From Trichobilharzia szidati (taxonomy: Eukaryota; Platyhelminthes; Trematoda; Strigeidida; Schistosomatidae), in assembly GCA_944472155.2 (NCBI GenBank), contig OX235279.1:143378920-143442919 (forward strand): a DNA stretch of 64,000 nucleotides. The letters run 5' to 3'. A program made the translations under genes and the position numbers. Below, in pieces: positions 22,189-31,734 of this stretch; position 1 is the first letter of the stretch; every line of letters starts with the position of its first letter. The notes under the pieces are model-generated. The model was not told the DNA's origin. It did not search any database and worked only from the letters and a program-made list of their open reading frames with translations.

Positions 22189-22864
22189 GGTAGGTAAAGG
22201 AGGTTGTTTCTTTCAGGTTCCTCCCATTTATGCTGATTGTTGTCAGTTGTTGTTGTTGCTGTTGATAGTGTTGCCCAGGAATTTTCATCACCTCTGTTTT
22301 ATCTATGTTCACCTGAAGTCCTATCTTTGATGCTTCTTCTGCTAGCTTGTTGCTTTTCGCCTGCATATCTTCCAGTTTGTGGGAAATCAGATATATATCA
22401 TCGGCGAAGTCCAGATCCTCCAAGTTTTTTGTGTGGGTCCATTTTATGCCTTTTTCCTCATTGCCCACTGTTTGTCGCATTATCCAGTCTACTGCAATCA
22501 AGAAAATCATTGGCGATAGTAGGCAGCCAGCTTGTCTTACTCCTGTCCTCACTTCGAAGGGTTCCGTAAGTTTCCCATTGTGGATTACTTGGCATGCAGC
22601 ATTGTCGTATAGCTGTTGGATGAGATGTATTATTGTCGGTGGCACCCCGTAGTAGCGAAGTAGTTTCCAAATCACCTCTCGATCGACGCTGTCAAAGGCC
22701 TTTTCAGAGTCGATGAAGTTGAGATAGAGAGGTGACTGCCACTCTAAGCTTTGCTCAATGATGATCCGTAATGTTTTTTTGTTGCAAATAGGCGATCTGG
22801 TCAATGCATGACTTGTTCCTCCTGAATCCAGCCTGTTCCCGTCTAAGTTTTTCATCCAGGGCAT
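22151..22864 (-). CDS. RTE reverse transcriptase core (ORF part 2)
   Basis: Continues the previous ORF in another frame from about residue 30. RT motif A YLNFIDSEKAFDSVD, motif B GVRQAGCLLSP, motif C LDFADDIYLIS with both catalytic Asp residues, and motif E TSFTYLGSIV are all intact. It stops at 22151 through a second frameshift just after TTGG, where the family reads TTGGTDEDIKARIG. Confidence 0.88.
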   Translation of the reverse strand: MPWMKNLDGNRLDSGGTSHALTRSPICNKKTLRIIIEQSLEWQSPLYLNFIDSEKAFDSVDREVIWKLLRYYGVPPTIIHLIQQLYDNAACQVIHNGKLTEPFEVRTGVRQAGCLLSPMIFLIAVDWIMRQTVGNEEKGIKWTHTKNLEDLDFADDIYLISHKLEDMQAKSNKLAEEASKIGLQVNIDKTEVMKIPGQHYQQQQQQLTTISINGRNLKETTSFTYLGSIVSTTGGRN

Positions 22865-24686
22865 GTTTGATTCTCTCCGGGATGATGCGGCTTAGCATTT
22901 TGCTTGGGATGGACAGGAGCATAATTCGGCGCCAGTTCTTGCATTGACTTAAGTCTCCTTTCTTTGGTAGTTTGAATAAGTACCCTTTCTTCCAATCCTC
23001 GGGTACCTTGTCCTCTTTCCACACCTTCACCAGTAGTGGCGTCATCAAGTTCGCTGTTGTCTCCGGGTCCGTTTTCAATGCTTCTGCTGGGATTCCATCT
23101 GGTCCTGCTGCTTTTCCAGCTTTTAGCATCTTGATTGCCTTCAGGACTTCTGATTTCGTCGGGGGGTTGGTGTTCACTGGTAGCTCTGTCTCCGTTGTTG
23201 GTATTGCTGGGCGCGTTGTAGGTGGTGGTCGATTTAGGAGTCTTTTGAAGTGTTCAGCCCAGTGTTTCCTTTGCTCCACTTCTTTGTTGAGTGACTTTCC
23301 ATTGTCATCCTTCAACGGCTTGATTTGTGTCAAACGTTTGCCCAATAGGTACCTAGTAGTTTGGCAGAGTGTTGCGAGGTCTCCTTTGCCTGCAGCTTGT
23401 TCTGCCTCACTTGCCATGGTTTCATAGTACTTTCTTTCGTCTTCTCTGGCACTCTTCTTTACTCTTTTGTTCAGTGTCTTGTAGCTTGCATTCAACTCCT
23501 GTTTTTGTTGCTCATCGGTGCACTGGAGAATCTTTTGTTTCACCATCCCTCTCTCTTCTATTAGTTTCCAAGTGTCCGTAGTGAGCCATTGTTTGTCCTG
23601 TCCCTTCTTTCTGACTAGAACTTCCATGCAGGTTTGACTCCATACTGTCTTCAAGTTGTTCCAGTGCTTTCCGACGCTGACCTCTTCGCCAGTGTTGATT
23701 TGTGTCTCGGCTTTGTCCTTTATGCTTGCAGTGAAGATGTCCTTTGTGTCCTGGTCCTTCAGTTTTTGAGTGTTGAACTTGGCTTGTGGCCTATCTGCAG
23801 CTCCTGATTCTCTGAAAGCTTTTAATTTGATTTGGATTGTCCCTTGTACGAGATAGTGGTCTGAGCCAATGTCTGCTCCTCTTCTTACTTTTGTGTCCAG
23901 TAGGCTGCGCCTCCATTTCCTTGAGATTGAGATGAAGTCGATTTGGTTTTTGGTTCGCCCATCTGGTGACACCCATGTAGGCTTGTGGATATCCTTGTGT
24001 TTGTATACGCTGCCACCAATCACTAGTTCATTAAAGGTGCAGAAGTCGGCGAAGAGTTCTCCGTTTTCATTCATTTCTCCGAGAGCTTCTCTACCCATGA
24101 TGAGTTCCCTTCCTGTGTTGTCTGATCCCAGTTTGGCGTTCATGTCTCCCATTAGTATTTTGATGTCACCAGCTGGAGTATTGTCTATTGTTGTCTGCAG
24201 TTTTCTGTAGAATTCTTCTTTCGTTTCGAGGTCTGCGTTGTTTGTCGGTGCATAGCATTGTATAATTGACACTTTCCTTCCTTTGGAGTTGAATCTGGCG
24301 GTTATTATCCTGGGCGAGATCGCCTCCCATTGCATCAGGGCCTTCGTTGCCGTTGGTGACATCATGATAGCCACGCCCTCGGTGTGCGAGTGGTTATCTT
24401 CTGGTTGACCGGAGTAGATCACTGACTCACCCGTTGACAATTTGGTGAGTCCATTCCCGTTCCATCTGCTTTCACATATTCCCAGTACTTGAATTTTGTA
24501 TCTTTTCATTTCGTTTGCGATCTGGGCAGCTTTGCCAATCTCGTACATGGTGCGGACATTCCATGTCCCCACAAAGACTTTTTCTTTTGTCTCAAGGAGA
24601 TACATCGTGCTGAAGTTTCTGTAGCAGGTTTGTTTACAGGGTGGGGTTGCTAGCCTCACGCCTGTTACACAGAAATAAATATACAT
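22755..24686 (-). CDS. RTE endonuclease and RT N-terminal half (ORF part 1)
   Basis: 643 codons. Apurinic-endonuclease motifs: VGTWNVRTM near residue 39, ICESRWNG near 70, MGDMNAKLG near 185, and SDHYLVQ near 276 (the catalytic His pair region). RT begins with AAGPDGIPAEAL near 530, then WKKGYLFKLPKKGDL, and QAGFR near 620. The first seven or so codons lie outside the element in flanking DNA, so the listed Met is accidental; a likely internal start is MYLLETKEK near 24605. The frame breaks at about 22780, where sequence around an A-run differs from the family and shifts the reading. Confidence 0.88.
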   Translation of the reverse strand: MYIYFCVTGVRLATPPCKQTCYRNFSTMYLLETKEKVFVGTWNVRTMYEIGKAAQIANEMKRYKIQVLGICESRWNGNGLTKLSTGESVIYSGQPEDNHSHTEGVAIMMSPTATKALMQWEAISPRIITARFNSKGRKVSIIQCYAPTNNADLETKEEFYRKLQTTIDNTPAGDIKILMGDMNAKLGSDNTGRELIMGREALGEMNENGELFADFCTFNELVIGGSVYKHKDIHKPTWVSPDGRTKNQIDFISISRKWRRSLLDTKVRRGADIGSDHYLVQGTIQIKLKAFRESGAADRPQAKFNTQKLKDQDTKDIFTASIKDKAETQINTGEEVSVGKHWNNLKTVWSQTCMEVLVRKKGQDKQWLTTDTWKLIEERGMVKQKILQCTDEQQKQELNASYKTLNKRVKKSAREDERKYYETMASEAEQAAGKGDLATLCQTTRYLLGKRLTQIKPLKDDNGKSLNKEVEQRKHWAEHFKRLLNRPPPTTRPAIPTTETELPVNTNPPTKSEVLKAIKMLKAGKAAGPDGIPAEALKTDPETTANLMTPLLVKVWKEDKVPEDWKKGYLFKLPKKGDLSQCKNWRRIMLLSIPSKMLSRIIPERIKHALDEKLRREQAGFRRNKSCIDQIAYLQQKNITDHH

Positions 24687-24889
24687 AAGTTTGTAGAATC
24701 TGAGTAGGACTAAATTACACGAATTGTGGTCCTGCGGGTAGTCATGGAATAAACATTTCTAGCTGAATATTTTGCTGTAATAGCTTCAGCACTATAATGA
24801 ATCCTTACCACCTGAAATAGATGTTTCGAATGATCATAGAAACCAATTGTGCTAAGATTTTAGCTATTATGTATTAGGTAAGATTGCAT

Positions 24890-25860
24890 CTGCCAAGGGG
24901 TTATTAACTTAACTCCTCCTGACCGACATGGAGAATCTGCGAAATCCACCTCACAGGTGTCAAGGGATTCTTCGGCTAGTTTGCAAAGACTTGAGGTGTA
25001 GAGGTAGCGCTCAATGTTAAGGCGGAGAAATCCCTACTTGACTGGACCTCAGTGGATGTGTTGTCCGTCTAAATCGGTCTGTCAAAAGAAGGACAGACTG
25101 CGTTCCCCTTCGATGCAATTGTACAATCTACGCTTACACCCCAATAGACTGCAGTTCGGACCAAGTAAAGGATAGGTTCTATCAAAATCTGTCTAGTTTG
25201 TTGCTGACAGCAAAACGCTCAGATATAGTTGTTCTAGCAGGCGATTTCAGTGCTGATGTAAGGAAGTTGGACAAGTCCCAGTAGTATATTGACGGCACTT
25301 GTAGAGTTGCATACCGACGAACCAAATACAAAGAGATACATCACCTAGTCTGGTGAGCTCCATCATCAAATATGTCACAGCGATAAATTGTCGATGACTA
25401 GGGTCGGTAGAAGACTTCCGCTCCTTTTGGAACGATTGCATTGACTGTGATCGCCCTAGTCAGTGCACATGTATGCCTAAGTTTGAACGGGCAAAGAAAA
25501 CAGCAACGAAGCCATTATGCCCCCAATGTGATTAGAACCCTATATCCTTATTAATGAAAGAAATAACTGAACGGGTATCTGTAACCGACAGCAAGACTCA
25601 TTCTGAGGAAACTTAGCGTATTGTCCAACCAGCTGTGAAAGCAACAGTAAAGACTCCCGATGACCTGAGAACAAAGGTTAGTAAATGCTATCCGCTTTAT
25701 CCGTACTGACAGACTCAAGATGATTATTTCGGATGGGCTCCGAACAATTTGAAGAGCGAAAGCTTCTCAAACACAATCTGACTAAAAGTCTCCGCAAGGA
25801 CCACGAAGAGTGGTGCACGGCAAAAGCCAAAGCGATAAAAATGCTATCGGTGATAGGTAT
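24890..25860 (+). pseudogene. Perere/CR1-like endonuclease remnant
   Basis: Broken reading with RFYQNLSSLLLTAKRSDIVVLAGDFSADVRKL at about 25170-25275, the AP-endonuclease GDFNA region of this family, followed at about 25440 by VIALVSAHVCLSLNG, matching the SDH.LV....L.L segment. Many stops. It ends where a PLE tail begins. Confidence 0.65.
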
Positions 25861-25864
25861 CGTT

Positions 25865-25990
25865 AGACGAGTTTATTTCATATAACGCAGTGACACAAGT
25901 ATTGGTAACTAGATGATATTTTGAGCACATTTTGTTACTCATAGTCGTATCAATGTAGTTACATGGCTTCGTAATTTGCTTTACATGTTT
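25865..25990 (+). repeat. Diverged PLE tail motif
   Basis: CGCAGTGACACAAGTATTGG, GATGATATTTTGAGCAC, TTACTCATAGTCGTATCAA: same order and spacing as 18290-18355 but with more changes. Confidence 0.6.
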
Positions 25991-26479
25991 TCTTTTCTCT
26001 TACTGCTATAAATTGTACTCGAGGCGTCATCCAACTATGAATACTGTATCATATCCAGCTTTAGTTTTAAAACTAAAGATATCGTTATTGAACCTTATTT
26101 AAAATGAAAAGAATTCTAAATTGTTTTATATACTTTTTATTGATTTTATAAGTAAAAAACGATTTTCTTTTGTCAGATTTCTAGCAAAGGTACTTTAACT
26201 TCTTATTATTTGTACTTATTTCTCGTAAAACTACATGTTAGGACTGGAATTTCATACTATTGTAAGAAAGAGAATCTTAAAACGCTTTAGCGTTTGTTTT
26301 CAGTGAGAAAATTAGTTTTTCTGGTAGATCAACAACTTCACCATTCGATTAGATCCATCATCACTTCAAGCCGACTGACTGTACTAGTTAAATTGTTCTA
26401 AGATATTCATTCCTGACAAACTGACTTATTTAGACGGAGATAACGATTTGTTTTAAGATAAAATTCAGCTGGTGGCAGT

Positions 26480-26510
<31 letters not shown>

Positions 26511-26820
26511 CTCAGCTTATCAACTTAACTCTCACCCATTTTCAAGTGAATTCTACTCAGATTATTAACTTGACTCTCATTCATTTTTTTCATTGAACCC
26601 TAGCAATTAGATTACGTCACCCAACCTACTTTTGTAACTTTATTTTAGTTTCTAACCGATTAACGCCTTCTAAATTACGTAATTTGTTGTCAAAAATTAC
26701 CAATTGCATCTTTGGAAATATTCCTTTTGTTGCCAAGAAAAATTACTATAAATTTGCGGTTTGTACAGCTTGAGAATGATATCGCCGAAAAGAGTAACTC
26801 TTTGCTGAACGCCTTTTCTT

Positions 26821-26863
<43 letters not shown>

Positions 26864-27344
26864 AAAGATTCCTAAAGACTTCAGTAATTCTCCTCATCTT
26901 CATATACTCCAGGTTGTCACATCACTGACTGCTGGAATGACAAAAATTCGGAGTTGGTAGCTAATTGAATAAAGCTACTCAGTCTATTGAAGTGTAGGTG
27001 GCCAGGTAGTATGATTGATATTCATACACATCACGCCGTAAGTTAATGGCCTAAATTAAGTATTTGAATAGATTTGACTGACCACTTAGTTGAAAGTGAG
27101 CAGATTAACTGCTGAACCTGGAGTGTAGGATCCTATAACATTAAACAGTATATGAGGTTTGTGTTTGTGTCTAGTGTTTACTTAGGCACTCCTCAATTTC
27201 ATGCTTATCCAGACAGCTTTTCCAGAAGGAATTCTTCGCATTCACTTCAGCAAGCTTGACGGACAAACGCAGAAACTTGTTCAGTTCCTTTACTGTCGAA
27301 CGGTCTTTGCTCGTTTTCAAATCACGGAATATACACATTTGATC
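25991..27344. other. AT-rich, no gene; two long AT microsatellites
   Basis: (AT)n runs at 26484-26511 and 26825-26861. The ORF at 26712-26960 reads straight through the second run and is not credible as a gene. Confidence 0.6.
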
Positions 27345-27521
27345 ATAGGGAATAAAAAGACAGTTGCAGCGAAGAAAATTTTCTTTTCGACGAAGTCATC
27401 ATCTAGGCTGTACATTCGTGTATTTATATCAATTTGATATAAATACACGAATGTACAGCCTAGATGATGACTTCGTCGAAAAGAAAATTTTCTTCGCTGC
27501 AACTGTCTTTTTATTCCCTAT
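27345..27521. repeat. Perfect 177-bp palindrome (88-bp arms, 1-base centre)
   Basis: Reading outward from T at 27433, every base I checked pairs: TATCAA/TTGATA at the centre, then ACACGAATGTACAGCCTAG, GATGACTTCGTCG, AAAATTTTC, GCTGCAACTG and TTCCCTA, with no mismatch and no loop. Pairing ends at 27344/27522. A transcript would make a very long hairpin. ORFs on the two strands here are mirror images. It is not related to the large palindrome by sequence. Confidence 0.95.
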
Positions 27522-28464
27522 TATCTGAAATTGTAAATTACTTTTGTTGTATAGCGCTATTGTTTAGTAATAATGGTATTCCTCATTCGTGTGTCAAATT
27601 TGCAAGTCATTAGAAATATATGACGTTAAACACCAACCATTTTCATTCCGTAGAAATGATAAGTTTTTATTTGTTGATCATGTGTATTAACAGTAAGAAA
27701 AATTTCAAACTCCCATGTTGATCAGGGAAAAAGTCACTATAGTATGTAAATTCAGAATATTTACTAACTTTTTGGTTGAACCTAATTTCAGATTTGAAGT
27801 TTCTGTGGGGATTTCAGTTAATTTCAATGTAGATTTCGTCGTAAAATTGACATCAGTTGAAGACTTATTGAAAACCAAGAAACACTAGGTGGCTGTTTCG
27901 TCCTGACTTGGGACTCTTCGGCAGCGCGTATATGTGACAAAATGTAACAGAAAAATATATTTAGAAAATGAGTCACTATTGAGAAAAGTGAATATAATGT
28001 GAAAAAAAGTGGTTGCACAGTGTCTGTGATTATTCATTGTTCTGAACTGTATCAAAAGATTGCAATATTGGGGCAAACTATGCAAAAATAATCGCTGTAT
28101 TTAAATCCCCAGCACGGAAAACGTCACAAAGATACGTAGCATTATGAAGGAGTCCGTGAATATTGTGTTGCATCTAAGCTAATAATTGGATCAAATTTAG
28201 TTGGAATATATGCCGTTATTGGTATACTGGATACAATTTGGCTTGTTTTACTATCGAATTTGTCGACTTTATATCTGAGTGAACAGATTTGAACAGCTAA
28301 ATAATCTTAGACGTGACTTACGGCGTAGTGCAGAGATCTACATGTATCTGTTTAATCTCTTACGTAGATCTCTGTCCCTTGTTTTTATATACTCCTGAAG
28401 ATATTACTTAACAAAAACAGTATTATGTATAAGTGTTATGAATCCAATTACTTGATAATAATAT
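27522..28464. other. No gene; one small hairpin
   Basis: CAGAGATCTAC at 28331-28341 and its reverse complement at 28364-28374 form an 11-bp stem with a 22-nt loop, on the 3' side of the minus-strand PLE that follows. Nothing else recognised. Confidence 0.45.
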
Positions 28465-29985
28465 TTAAATACAATCCGTTGAGATAGAGCGACCAGTGTC
28501 TACAAGGTGTTCAGTTATTCCACTTCTTATAGAGCCTTTGGTATCCTTTCTGCGAGCATGCGGAATACTGTTCTGTTCAGGATCCTTGTAAAATGACCAA
28601 TATAATCGGCTCCACAAAAGCAGGTGAACTGATATGCACACAGAACTGGTCAAATGTCAGGTCCTGTACTTTGGGCTTCTGCGAATCAGTGGGCAACTGG
28701 AGAACACTACTCTCAGCGTTGCTATGATGAAAGTTCTTAAAGAAGCCGAAGTTTTTCTCTTAAGAACATCACTGAGTAGGTCACCTTTGAAGTCGAGGTT
28801 CATTTAAAATTTCTTTTTCAACATGTATGACATCTCTTGTCTTTACACTTTTTGCTTGAAGTTGTTGTCGGTGAATCTTCGTGGATGAAGATTTCTTTCA
28901 AAAGTGTAATTCTTCTTTGACGGCATCAGGGCTACAGACGCGTCGGACGTGAGTAGCAAAAGATATAATTGGGTTTCTTTTACGACGGATTTGTACATGG
29001 CTGTAGAAACTTGTCAGTTGGCCGTCTCATGTGGGGTTCCGTCTGCTCTCCTCGTAAGTTCAACATCAAGAAAAGGAATTTTAGATTCATTTTCTATTTG
29101 AAGAGTAAACTTTGTTGTTGGATGGCAGTCGTTGAATATTTGTAACAATTGATTAAGATCATGACTATCATCACATATAATAAAAATGTCATCCGCATAT
29201 CTAGTATGCAACTGAAAACGATCAATAGTTGACTTAAGTGGACCATTCTTGAGGCTTGCCATGAAACAGTCTCCTAGCAGCAGACCCGCGAGAGATCCCA
29301 TTGCAATCCCATCCTTTTGTATATAAATGACGTCCTTGGACGTGAATTGCACATTAAAAGTGCATCTCAGTAGTAGTTCCTTTAAACAAACTGTTGATGA
29401 TCCAATGTTCAGCTGGTCTTCGCCTATATATTGACAAATATGACAGACAGTTTCCGTGATTGGAACGTTGGTAAGTAGTGATGAAGTGTCAAGAGAGAGC
29501 ATGCTTTTGTTCGATACGTTGATATTTTGTGTATAGTGGACGAAATGAAAGGTGTTACGAAGTAAATTGTGGGCACATCTGTTTTCTCACAGGCTCTAAA
29601 ATATCAGCTAACCATTTCTCAATTGAATGGTTTGGGGACACAGTAAGGGACCGGCTTTGTGTATCTTTTGGTAAACCATATAGTCTCGGTATTATTAATC
29701 CTGTTAGTCTAATGTAATCGTAAATTTCACACCTGATTAACTGCTCGGCTTTCATTCTTTTGTGAACATCATTGTTCTGTTTCTCAATCTGTTCTGTTCT
29801 AATTCTTTCACTAGACGGTTGAGAGAATTTATTTTTATCTGACAATATTTTATTCACTTTCCTTACATAATCTTTTCTATCCATAAGGACTGCACCAGCT
29901 TCCTTACGAAGACGGGTTATTAATATTATTCTGTTATGCCTCAGATGATTTAATTGTTCTCTGTGCTGCTCTGTTAGGTGGCTGT
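28465..29985 (-). mobile_element. Penelope-like element, RT and GIY-YIG remnant
   Basis: Minus-strand order: KEAGAVLMDRKDYVRKVN near 29890 (RT N-terminal), IPRLYGLPKDTQ near 29690 (fingers, PKIHK-like), SLDTSSLLTNVPI near 29490 (motif A, FDV.SL-like), KDGIAMGSLAGLLLGD near 29290 (motif B), HTRYADDIFII near 29200 (motif C with catalytic DD), IPFLDVELTRR near 29060, and in another frame FTCFCGADYIGH near 28600 (GIY-YIG). Several frames are used and stops intervene. The C-terminal end and 3' tail are missing or unrecognisable. Confidence 0.85.
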
Positions 29986-30749
29986 ATACTTGGTTTTCTA
30001 TTCAAGTATTGATGACAACAATCGATTGTAGTTGATTTAAATCGCTGCAGTGAATACAATTATCTTGTGATAGTTAGTTCACTGCTTCATTCATCTGTAA
30101 AGGATAAGTTAGCAGTATATCGAAATATATGTATATTTGTATATTCATCTGCTCATGTGAAGTAAAGTATGTCAGTTGTACTCGATGTGTGCTTTCTAAA
30201 CGCCTACTGTCTTGGTTTTACTAGAGTGTACACACAAAATAACACCTACGAAAGGTGTTTGACTGAAGCTTATTTAAATCAAAACTCCATTTCTGTGTTT
30301 AGTCAGTAGATTTGTGAATAAATTAGCCGGTATAAGTGTTTCACATTTGGTAAACTTTTTCCCCCACCAAACTTCTTGTCAATTAAATTATTCTCATTAT
30401 TCAATTTCACGTGAATTTTTTAACCATACTGTATAATTCAACTAAGAAACTTAATTTTGTTTTAAATCGAGACAAGTTATTATTTTTCACTTCACAAAGA
30501 ATACAATATTTATGCATATTTGAACAACCTGAGAATTATATAGTCAAAAAATTACTTTGTATTTGAGTGGCAACGCTTTAAAAAGTAATAAAGGAAAGCT
30601 ATTTTGTTTTCATTGGATTATAGCCCTTAAATATCATTATGAGTGTCTGATTGTATCAAAATATAAGACTCGAAAGTGGATGTGGAAAATGCATTGTCTT
30701 TATATTCTTCTGTAACAGGTGATTGATTACTGAGACATAAAGTAAAAAA
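29986..30749. other. AT-rich, nothing recognised
   Basis: No open frame above about 40 codons and no resemblance to the elements listed. Confidence 0.4.
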
Positions 30750-31172
30750 AAGTCAGCTCATGATCAAAATCCTATAACCAATCAAATCCCTACAAACCAA
30801 CACTTGAATATCAATGAAATGCTCACTAGCGACTGGTCCTATTCAGGTAGGTAGTTACCTGGGGTTCTAGGGAGAAGTCGTGACCAGTAGGGTGCAGCAG
30901 GTCCGGTGTGAGGACAAATACTAGCCGAAGACATCGGCTAGGGGTCGCGCCATGTCGTGAATTGGCAGAAGTTAGAATTCATGGGCCATTGGATCGGGTC
31001 CCAGTGTCTTAGTGGTATACGAGCTCGCCTTGAAACCAGAAGGTCCTGGGTTCGAATCCCGGTGGGTGCGTACTGCTGACGAGTCCCAAACTAGGACGAA
31101 ACAGCTGTCCAGTACTTGCAGATTTTCCAATGGTTCTCTAACTAATGTCAGCTCATGATGAAAATCCTGTAA
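30750..31172 (+). mobile_element. Smα-type hammerhead SINE
   Basis: tRNA-like head with a Pol III A box (about 31005-31024, GTCTTAGTGGTATACG) and B box GGTTCGAATCC at 31049-31059, then a hammerhead ribozyme, then the tail TTTTCCAATGGTTCTCTAAC and GTCAGCTCATGATG. The same tail (GTCAGCTCATGATCAAAATC and CCTATAACC) also precedes the element at about 30754-30800, so it begins with the end of another unit, as a partial head-to-tail dimer would. Confidence 0.88.
31066..31120 (+). ncRNA. Hammerhead ribozyme of the Smα SINE
   Basis: Core CTGACGA (CUGANGA) at 31075-31081, stem II GTCC(CAAACTA)GGAC, then GAAA, then a tiny stem III ACAG/CTGT, cleavage triplet GTC at about 31107-31109, and stem I from GTACTG upstream pairing with CAGTAC downstream. 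All conserved core positions are present, so self-cleavage is predicted. The minimal stem III suggests activity as a dimer, as known for this family. Confidence 0.88.
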
Positions 31173-31734
31173 AAATGATTCCACCAAACATTCGTTAGCT
31201 TAAGTTTTATCACTTTTTTTATCACATTAAATCTTCCTCGGTAGCTTCTATTTTGAGACAAAAATTAATGTGTCATAATTTTGCTTTTTGTTTTATTAAT
31301 CTTCGTTGTTAATTTTTACCTTCGATATCGCTTTTTGATGGAACCTGTTCTCATTCTGTTGTCTACTAACGCTTTATTACTGTTTACGTAAATTCCAGTG
31401 ACAAGTACAGACTGTACGAAACTTTTTTTTACAAAATACGTTATATGATTTAGATGTTGTTTATTTTTCAATTAGATTGTTATCAATGGTTCTGCTGTAA
31501 TATATAACAATAATCAGTGATCAGATTATTAAAATCAATTGCCTAAGAACAATTAAAGCTGGAGTAGGCCGATTAATAATGTCGCCTAGTTTACTAGCTT
31601 GCTAGTTTTCTAGCCGGTCCCAATTCCGGGTCAAGGGGGAGGTTCGGGCGTGATGCCTATCAAACTGCTGAAGAAACTTCATCGCACAAAATGTATATTA
31701 AAAATACAGAAAACTCAAATATTAATCTTATTCT
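31173..31734. other. AT-rich, nothing recognised
   Basis: T-rich sequence between the SINE and the next RTE. No credible ORF. Confidence 0.4.

Larger units (their letters stand above)
21574..24667 (-). mobile_element. RTE/SR2-like non-LTR retrotransposon, young 5'-truncated copy
   Basis: Bounded by the 9-bp target duplication CACAGAAAT (21565-21573 and 24668-24676). The 3' end on the minus strand is an (AAT)n tail, usual for RTE. The 5' end corresponds to the middle of the leader of the copy at 51262 (both share CAGGCGTGAGG), so it is truncated there. It encodes an AP endonuclease and an RT but carries about three frameshifts, so it is probably dead although recent. Confidence 0.92.

Noticed and set aside
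26712..26960. 82-codon ORF
   Set aside because: Its centre is an (AT)n microsatellite translated as Tyr-Ile repeats; no other support.
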